Below are positions 1 to 4,194 of a stretch of 11,790 nucleotides of DNA, one piece after another (the stretch's first letter is position 1; each line of letters begins with the position of its first letter). Location: contig JAJYPT010000037.1 of NCBI GenBank assembly GCA_021795135.1, forward strand, positions 1-11,790, written 5' to 3'. The DNA is from Actinomycetes bacterium (GTDB lineage Bacteria; Actinomycetota; Acidimicrobiia; Acidimicrobiales; JAJYPT01). Below the pieces are notes generated by a model. The model was not told where the DNA came from, ran no database searches, and worked only from the letters and a program-made list of their open reading frames with translations. Both the position numbers and the translations under genes were made by a program.

Positions 1-120
1 CCGATATATATTCCCACACCTTAGGTTTATACAACAGCACAAGCAAGAATAAATTAAGTTATTTCTTGATCTTTGGCTTTCAAAGATACCTTACGCAAAG
101 AAGAAAGCTATTATAGCAAT

Positions 121-468
121 ATGACTTCTGCCCCTGACGTAAATGATTTTCTTCGTTTAGAACTAGAAGATTTAGTAGCTGGAATTTGTAAAGCTTTCAA
201 TGACCCAAAACGTCTTATGGTCTTATACGCACTAAAAGACAATAGTCATACAGTAGGAGAGCTTTCTCAAATTTTAAATGCACCACAATCAAATACTTCT
301 CAACACCTAGCTATTTTACGAGATAGAGGCCTTATTGAATCAAGTAGACAAGGTAACAACGTCATTTATTCTTTGCGTCATCCTAGAATTGTAGAAGCAA
401 TAGATATACTTCGTTCAGTTATGAATGATGAGATATCAAGACAGCAATCCTTAAGATCTCCCCGATAG
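121..468 (+). CDS. ArsR-family winged-helix transcriptional regulator
   Basis: A small DNA-binding repressor of the ArsR/SmtB type. Counting from the ATG at 121 (115 residues), the sequence shows the family's opening helix (AFNDPKRLMVLYAL), then a helix-turn-helix (GELSQILNAPQSNTSQHLAI) and a beta wing ending NNVIYSLRH. An in-frame TTG at 73 would add 16 residues; I prefer 121 because it is an ATG and gives a usual family length, but neither start has a good ribosome site. ArsR regulators of sulfur-oxidation loci (SqrR, BigR, the sHdr regulator) typically sense persulfides through two cysteines. Only one cysteine is visible here, in GICKAF just before the HTH, so that two-thiol switch is not supported. 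The gene heads a plus-strand operon, with a SufT-like gene 9 nt downstream, and faces the sulfur genes convergently. Control of those genes is inference. Confidence 0.85.
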   Translation: MTSAPDVNDFLRLELEDLVAGICKAFNDPKRLMVLYALKDNSHTVGELSQILNAPQSNTSQHLAILRDRGLIESSRQGNNVIYSLRHPRIVEAIDILRSVMNDEISRQQSLRSPR

Positions 469-477
469 GAGACCTAC

Positions 478-828
478 ATGACTAATAATGAATCTAAAGA
501 TTTCTCCACAGTTACAGGCTCTAGGGATCAAAATCCAAAAGTTTCAATAGAAGATGTATTAGAAGTTCTAAAGTCTATTCCTGATCCAGAATTAGGAATT
601 AACATAGTAGATCTTGGGTTGATCTACGAAGTCGAATCACACCAAGACGAGGTAGTAGTTAAATATAACTTGACCACTCTAGGATGTGGAATAGGTCCTA
701 TGCTTGAATTTCAAATGGAACAAATGATAGAAGAAGAACTAGAAGTCAAAGTTATTTTAGAAAGAGTCTTTGAACCAGCATGGGACAAAAGCAGGATGTC
801 TGAATGGGCGCAAAGCGTTTTAGGCTAG
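478..828 (+). CDS. MIP18/DUF59 family Fe-S assembly protein (SufT-like)
   Basis: A 116-residue single-domain member of the MIP18 (DUF59) family, whose members (SufT, the PaaD-like proteins, eukaryotic CIA2) help mature iron-sulfur proteins. The signatures are DPELGINIVDLGLIY at residues 36-50, TTLGCGIGP at 66-74 with the conserved Cys70, and AWDKSRMSE at 101-109, close to the usual PPWDPxxMSE. The usual GCP after the strand is GCG here. The first 20 residues are polar and probably flexible. The ATG at 478 has an AGGAG ribosome site 6 nt upstream and lies 9 nt after the arsR stop, so the two are co-transcribed. Many proteins across the minus-strand operon need Fe-S clusters (two radical SAM enzymes, the membrane ferredoxin/CCG protein, the Rieske protein), which gives a plausible reason for this gene to be here. 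The specific client is unknown. Confidence 0.88.
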   Translation: MTNNESKDFSTVTGSRDQNPKVSIEDVLEVLKSIPDPELGINIVDLGLIYEVESHQDEVVVKYNLTTLGCGIGPMLEFQMEQMIEEELEVKVILERVFEPAWDKSRMSEWAQSVLG

Positions 829-869
829 CTTTAGAAAACTAACTATTTGTAATTATAGGGGGAATCAAC

Positions 870-1112
870 ATGACACAGTCGAAATCAAAATCAAACATAG
901 AAAATTCTGAAGTTCCTTTTGAATTCAATGGAGTCAACTTCACAATGCGTATTTTTGATGACCCAAGCGGTTTGAGGGGTCAAGTTTTTTATGGGGAAGA
1001 AAAACAAGCCGGAATACAAGTATTTCACACAAAGAGTCAAGATTCGCTATTTAAAAAAGCCCGTCAAGACAAAGCTGTCATACGAGCTGCAGAAAGAATT
1101 TCTAACTCTTGA
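870..1112 (+). CDS. Conserved-looking small protein of unknown function
   Basis: I do not recognise this 80-residue protein. It is soluble, has no cysteines, no signal peptide and no membrane segment. A polar N-terminus is followed by alternating strand-like segments (VPFEFNGVNFTMRIF, GLRGQVFYGEE, AGIQVFHT) and a basic C-terminal helix rich in Lys and Arg (LFKKARQDKAVIRAAERI). That pattern suggests a small beta sheet with one helix. The ATG at 870 has a clear GGGGG ribosome site 7 nt upstream, and codon use looks like its neighbours, so it is very likely a real gene. It is the third gene of the arsR-sufT-like operon and stops 6 nt before the terminator hairpin. Co-transcription with the regulator suggests a role tied to the sulfur or Fe-S functions, but no activity can be assigned. 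Confidence 0.75.
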   Translation: MTQSKSKSNIENSEVPFEFNGVNFTMRIFDDPSGLRGQVFYGEEKQAGIQVFHTKSQDSLFKKARQDKAVIRAAERISNS

Positions 1113-1118
1113 TTCTTG

Positions 1119-1172
1119 TTTTTAGTTTGGGCTTGATACTAAAAACACACTGTATTAAGCCCAAACTAAAAA
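1119..1172. terminator. Bidirectional intrinsic terminator between convergent operons
   Basis: Perfect 16-bp inverted repeat: TTTTTAGTTTGGGCTT at 1119-1134 pairs with 1157-1172. GATAC (1135-1139) and GTATT (1152-1156) can extend the stem with one G-U pair. The T run at one end and A run at the other provide a U tract on either strand, so it can end both the plus-strand arsR operon and the minus-strand dsrE-Rieske unit. The right arm overlaps the last codons and the TAA of the Rieske gene. Confidence 0.9.
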
Positions 1173-1775
1173 CACTCTTCCAGCTTCGACAATAATGTCA
1201 TATCTACATACAGGAAGATCTGCTGGACCCCTAAGACGAGATCCATCGCAAATGTCAAACTGACTTCCATGAAGTGGACATGTTACTACAGAACCCTCAA
1301 CTGGACCTTCAGATAATATTGCTCCTGCATGAGGACAAACGTCTTCCAAACAAAAAAGACCTCCATTGACTTGATATAAAGCTAAAGGACCAACAGGAGT
1401 GTCATTAAAACGTTTAACTAGACCTAACCTACCTGCTATATCCGATTCATCCATCAAAGGGTACCGATTTCTTCGGACTTTTTCTACGTTTTTCAGCCTT
1501 CTTCTCAGTTGAATAGCCAAAGAACCTTTGTTTAGCACCAAGTCGCACCCATTACGCTCTGCTTCGATCCATAGATCTTGATCAGGAACAGAGATATGAC
1601 CTACTATAAGAGCCTCGGGATAACTAGCACGAGCTCCTTGTACTCCTTCTATAGCTTTATGTCTTTGAAGATCAATTACTATAACGTCAGGACCTTCTAC
1701 TCCTGTTTGAGTAGGGTCATCGACAACTAAAAATCCAGCCTCTTTAGCTACACGTTCAACAGAGGACCTAGCCAA
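1155..1775 (-). CDS. Receiver-like domain fused to a Rieske [2Fe-2S] domain
   Basis: Reading from the TTG at 1775 gives 206 residues. The C-terminal 95 or so residues form a NirD/ferredoxin-type Rieske domain with ligands Cys147 and His149 (CPHAG) and Cys166 and His169 (CPLHG), a soluble cytoplasmic electron carrier. Residues 1-95 resemble a response-regulator receiver: PDVIVIDLQ places Asp35 where the phospho-acceptor would sit, and DLVLNKGS places Lys83 at the conserved lysine. The first receiver strand (KVILIFTEDS) lies upstream of the TTG in the same open frame, which is open back to the TGA at 1842-1844. The real protein therefore probably begins near 1838, where an ATA codon sits 8 nt after AGGAG (1847-1851). 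The gene follows dsrE, with which it is probably co-transcribed, and ends inside the terminator hairpin. Electron transfer linked to sulfur oxidation is inference. Confidence 0.83.
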   Translation of the reverse strand: MARSSVERVAKEAGFLVVDDPTQTGVEGPDVIVIDLQRHKAIEGVQGARASYPEALIVGHISVPDQDLWIEAERNGCDLVLNKGSLAIQLRRRLKNVEKVRRNRYPLMDESDIAGRLGLVKRFNDTPVGPLALYQVNGGLFCLEDVCPHAGAILSEGPVEGSVVTCPLHGSQFDICDGSRLRGPADLPVCRYDIIVEAGRVFLVWA

Positions 1776-1849
1776 AGAGTCTTCTGTAAAAATAAGTATG
1801 ACCTTTGGCTGAGGATCTTCTAAATTATCTATTGATATAAGTCAGACTC

Positions 1850-2347
1850 CTATATGAAAAAAGACATATCGGCATTTGATGCCATTTCAATAAAGCTAGC
1901 TGCTCCAACAGGAGGCTCTACTCCATCTATTAAATCTTCTTTATTTAGACCATAAAGCTCCATGGTCATTTGACAAGCATAAAATTTAACCCCTAGATCC
2001 ATTGCCATTTCCATAAGATCAGATGGGTTAGAGACATTATATTGCTTGGCAAGTTTTTTTATCATAGAAGTTCCCATGCCACCAAAATGAAGTTTTCCAA
2101 GTTTCAAATTGTCTGCTCCCCCGCGATCCATCATAGATTCAGCTTTTTGCATCCAATTAGTACCTGTAATTCTTTTTTCATTTTTTTGAAGAACTCTAAG
2201 CCCCCAAAAGGTAAAGAAAAGGTCTACTTCTAGACCAGATGCTGCTGCGGTAGTAGCTAATATAAGTTGGGGCCAAACCCTATCTAAATCACTACTCCAA
2301 CATACCATTGCCATTCTTTTTTGAGTAAATTCTACAGAATCAGACAC
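1850..2347 (-). CDS. DsrE/DsrF-family sulfur-carrier protein, DsrE3-like
   Basis: A 165-residue protein of the DsrE/F/H fold. Family members carry sulfur as a cysteine persulfide; DsrE3 subtypes work with TusA and rhodanese to feed cytoplasmic sulfur oxidation, including the sHdr pathway. The first strand reads MAMVCWSSDLDRVWPQLIL (Cys16), followed by GLEVDLFFTFWGLRVL. The family cysteine lies in DLGVKFYACQMTMELYGL (Cys125), matching the conserved ACQM motif of DsrE3A-type proteins. It is otherwise soluble, with no signal peptide. The start is GTG at 2345-2347, 7 nt after a GGGGGG ribosome site, and a perfect hairpin covers the start codon. It leads the dsrE-Rieske pair, separated from the lbpA genes by 139 nt that may hold its own promoter. 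The DsrE family call is firm; the subtype is less so. Confidence 0.88.
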   Translation of the reverse strand: MSDSVEFTQKRMAMVCWSSDLDRVWPQLILATTAAASGLEVDLFFTFWGLRVLQKNEKRITGTNWMQKAESMMDRGGADNLKLGKLHFGGMGTSMIKKLAKQYNVSNPSDLMEMAMDLGVKFYACQMTMELYGLNKEDLIDGVEPPVGAASFIEMASNADMSFFI

Positions 2348-2354
2348 TGATTCT
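2336..2354 (-). promoter_or_regulatory. Hairpin over the dsrE-like start codon
   Basis: AGAATCAG (2336-2343) and CTGATTCT (2347-2354) are perfect inverted repeats separated by 3 nt. In the mRNA the GTG start (2345-2347) lies in the loop and at the stem edge, directly after the G-rich ribosome site at 2355-2360. Such a fold could hinder initiation. The structure is certain as sequence; a regulatory role is inference. Confidence 0.5.
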
Positions 2355-2404
2355 CCCCCCTTGCTAGTCTTTTCACAAAGACACTATTGCTAGTACAGCT
2401 ATAA

Positions 2405-2442
2405 GTTTGCTCTTTAAATACTTAGGTGTCAAGAGCGCAAAC
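2405..2442 (-). promoter_or_regulatory. Dyad with TTGACA element upstream of dsrE (possible promoter/operator)
   Basis: GTTTGCTCTT at 2405-2414 is repeated in inverse at 2431-2442, where the complement is interrupted only by a 2-nt insertion (AAGAG-CG-CAAAC). On the minus strand a perfect TTGACA (2427-2432) lies partly inside the right arm. A poor -10 candidate, CAAACT, lies 17 nt further on at 2404-2409 in the left arm. A promoter overlapped by an operator would fit the break between lbpA and dsrE. Confidence 0.35.
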
Positions 2443-2450
2443 AAAATTTA

Positions 2451-2480
2451 TATATATTCAAAATATATAAAGATATATCT
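2451..2480. promoter_or_regulatory. AT-only hairpin and ATAT palindrome after lbpA
   Basis: An 8-bp AT stem (2451-2458 with 2462-2469, 3-nt loop) lies next to the perfect palindrome AGATATATCT (2471-2480), just downstream of the second lbpA stop. It could be a weak terminator, an ArsR-type operator (that family often binds AT-rich dyads), or simply AT-rich spacer. No choice can be made from sequence alone. Confidence 0.25.
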
Positions 2481-2486
2481 AGTTTT

Positions 2487-2939
2487 TTATTGACTACAAC
2501 GAAAACATCTTATGTTGTTTTCGTCAATAACTTTTTTATAATGAGCAAAAGCTACTTCAGAATCAACCAAAGTTTGCTTTTCAAGTTCTAAATTTGTAGG
2601 CTTTATCCTTACCAACCATCCTGCCCCGTAAGGATCTCTGTTGGCTATTGCTACATCTTGCTCGAACCAATCATTATTTGAAATGATATCTCCACTTAAA
2701 GGAGATTCAAAAGGTCCAACCCATTTAGAGCTTTCAATTACAGCTAAAGGTCTTCCCTTTTTGATGTGGACTCCTGGCTTCTTCCAACTTACTTGAACCA
2801 ATCTTCCACACCGAGTCTGAGCAACGTCTGTCATTCCTATTGTCGCCTCATCGCCTTCGAAGCGAACCCATACGTCTGCTTCTAAATCATATAAAACATC
2901 GCTAGGAATAACACATCCTGCCCAGTTGGCATCAGTCAT
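2487..2939 (-). CDS. lbpA: Lipoate-binding protein LbpA-like (second in-window paralogue)
   Basis: A 150-residue GcvH-fold protein. The lipoyl attachment site is Lys72 in IESSKWVGPFESPLSG; the KWVGP signature is that of LbpA from sHdr-type sulfur oxidizers rather than glycine-cleavage H protein. VWVRFEGDEATIGMTDVAQ and DPYGAGWLVRI are the typical H-protein strand and C-terminal segments. In the sHdr pathway LbpA is thought to carry sulfur intermediates on its lipoyl arm. The protein is cysteine-rich for the family: Cys9, Cys44, and a C-terminal RCFRCSQ (CxxC) that the neighbouring copy lacks. The ATG at 2939 follows the upstream lbpA stop by 5 nt, with GAAGG as ribosome site inside that gene's end. 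It is the last gene before the 139-nt gap. Confidence 0.88.
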   Translation of the reverse strand: MTDANWAGCVIPSDVLYDLEADVWVRFEGDEATIGMTDVAQTRCGRLVQVSWKKPGVHIKKGRPLAVIESSKWVGPFESPLSGDIISNNDWFEQDVAIANRDPYGAGWLVRIKPTNLELEKQTLVDSEVAFAHYKKVIDENNIRCFRCSQ

Positions 2940-2944
2940 ATTGG

Positions 2945-3397
2945 TTAACCTTCGTGAGCTATTGGTTCACAAGAAATACCTTCGGCATCTAAGAACTCTT
3001 TGTATGACCTCAAAGCATCTTGTCCTGTGACCAAATCTACAGAATCAGCTTGCCAATCATCAAACTTTATTTTAGCAACCCATCCCTCACCATATGGGTC
3101 GTGATTAATTGTAGAAGGAGCAGTAGCTAAAACTTCATTTATCTCTACTATTTCACCATTTACTGGGCTAGGAACAGGACCTACCCATTTACCACTTTCA
3201 ACTGTGGCTATACTCTTTCCCTTTTTGACACGCTTACCAGCTGCCTTCAAAGAAGCTGAGATTATAGTTCGTGCTAAATTTTGGGCAACATCGGTAAGAC
3301 CTACTATAACAACATCGCCTTCTAATTTAGCCCATACATGTTTTTCGACCAAATAATAAAGGTCTTCTGGAATGTTGCATTTATTTACAGATGACAC
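2945..3397 (-). CDS. lbpA: Lipoate-binding protein LbpA-like (first in-window paralogue)
   Basis: A 150-residue H-protein-like lipoyl carrier. The modified lysine should be Lys70 in VESGKWVGPVPSPVNG, with the beta strands HVWAKLEGDVVIVGLTDVAQ before it and DPYGEGWVAKIKF after it, the order expected of the GcvH/LbpA barrel. The W-V-G-P following the lysine separates it from glycine-cleavage GcvH, and no other glycine-cleavage gene (gcvT, gcvP) is in the window. The start is GTG at 3395-3397, 5 nt after a full AGGAGG ribosome site, the best in the operon, which suggests high expression. It lies 19 nt after the zinc-finger gene and is followed by a second copy. The two copies are clearly diverged, so they are old paralogues rather than a recent duplication. 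Confidence 0.9.
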   Translation of the reverse strand: MSSVNKCNIPEDLYYLVEKHVWAKLEGDVVIVGLTDVAQNLARTIISASLKAAGKRVKKGKSIATVESGKWVGPVPSPVNGEIVEINEVLATAPSTINHDPYGEGWVAKIKFDDWQADSVDLVTGQDALRSYKEFLDAEGISCEPIAHEG

Positions 3398-3416
3398 TAC
3401 TACCTCCTATTTGTAA

Positions 3417-3707
3417 TCAGGCATCGCTAGATTCAGAAGCACTTTCTTCATGCTCAGCCATCAAATGGTTAACCAACATATCAAACGCTACTAAACGGAT
3501 TTGATCTTGAAATTCTTCTATAAAACCAGGATCATTCAATCTAGGTTTAATTGTTTGATCATATCCAGCTCCACAAACTGGACATTCAATTACATACACA
3601 CGTCGTTTTCCACGATCTTCAAATTTAACACCCTCAGGATGGCTTTCACTCAAGTGGGCATGCAAAGCTCTGGGGGTTCCGTTAAATTCACACCAAGGGC
3701 AGTTCAT
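3417..3707 (-). CDS. Small protein with two C2H2-like zinc-binding motifs
   Basis: I do not recognise this 96-residue protein as a named family. It holds two Cys/His sets: Cys3 and Cys6 (CPWC) with His18 and His23 (HLSESH), and Cys42 and Cys45 (CPVC) with His81 and His86 (HLMAEH). The first has classical C2H2 spacing; the second is split by about 35 residues that include a predicted helix (FIEEFQDQIRLVAFDMLVNH). The tail is acidic and serine-rich. Zinc binding is likely; DNA, RNA or protein binding is open. The ATG overlaps the stop of the winged-helix gene upstream (ATGA), implying translational coupling and perhaps a joint complex. It lies between the EMO-like gene and the lbpA genes. Confidence 0.8.
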   Translation of the reverse strand: MNCPWCEFNGTPRALHAHLSESHPEGVKFEDRGKRRVYVIECPVCGAGYDQTIKPRLNDPGFIEEFQDQIRLVAFDMLVNHLMAEHEESASESSDA

Positions 3708-4177
3708 TTTTTAACTCCAATTGATTCAATCGTAAACTCGACCAATTGGACAAACAAATGGCCTAATTTAGTTAGTGTAACTAGGTTCATCTCCAACGAC
3801 CTAGAGATTAAACCCAGTTGGAGCAAGTCATTAATTCTTTCCCAAACAGACAACCTATCAAGAGACACTACCTCTGACAACTGTTCAATACTCGCTTGAG
3901 AAATAGCAAGTTTATTTAAAATTGAATAGTTGATAGGGTCTCCAACTCGTTGCATTGTGCGCAAAATAAAATCCCTAACATCAACAACACTAGCTGTAGC
4001 TCGTTGATCTGTTGTCTGCTGACTAGTTTGGAAAGCAAAAGAGTCATACCTATCCATTACCATAGTAATTTCTTTGATAGTTTTTGCCATAGAATTACCA
4101 AGACATTGGGCAAAAGCTTGTGCCTCTTTAGCCGTTGGAATTTCAAAAATACCTGAACTTACCTCAGGAATTGTCAT
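3704..4177 (-). CDS. Winged-helix domain protein, possible regulator
   Basis: A 157-residue protein without a clear family name. Residues 79-143 have the pattern of a winged helix-turn-helix: DPINYSILNKLAI (helix 1), SIEQLSEVVSLDRLSVWERINDLLQLGLI (HTH) and a wing leading into TLTKLGHLFVQLVEF, close to MarR/ArsR-type domains. Residues 14-50 form an amphipathic helix with one cysteine (Cys25) and end in a Gln/Thr-rich linker. It could be a DNA-binding regulator, or a winged helix reused for protein contacts as in some condensin or replication factors. It starts 17 nt after the EMO-like gene and overlaps the zinc-finger gene by 4 nt. A regulator buried mid-operon suggests autoregulation or a structural role. 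Confidence 0.75.
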   Translation of the reverse strand: MTIPEVSSGIFEIPTAKEAQAFAQCLGNSMAKTIKEITMVMDRYDSFAFQTSQQTTDQRATASVVDVRDFILRTMQRVGDPINYSILNKLAISQASIEQLSEVVSLDRLSVWERINDLLQLGLISRSLEMNLVTLTKLGHLFVQLVEFTIESIGVKK

Positions 4178-4194
4178 AACTTATCAATTACCCA

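Noticed and set aside
1..72. TATACA (28-33) and the ATATAT run (4-12) as arsR promoter/operator
   Set aside because: No -35 element lies at a proper distance, and such strings are expected by chance in AT-rich DNA. The window edge also cuts the upstream region.
829..869. Short gap before the 80-residue gene as a terminator or RNA element
   Set aside because: Only 5-bp pairings are visible. The gap is explained by the GGGGG ribosome site and spacer.
2487..3397. Tandem H-protein-like genes as part of a glycine cleavage system
   Set aside because: The lysine motif is ESxKWVGP, not VESVKA. No gcvT or gcvP is present, and the neighbours are lipoate assembly, ETF and DsrE genes typical of LbpA context.
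3501..3899. 132-codon plus-strand open frame opposite the zinc-finger and winged-helix genes
   Set aside because: It is antisense to two well-supported, overlapping genes, and its translation shows no domain pattern. The same holds for the other plus-strand frames between 1155 and 11790.
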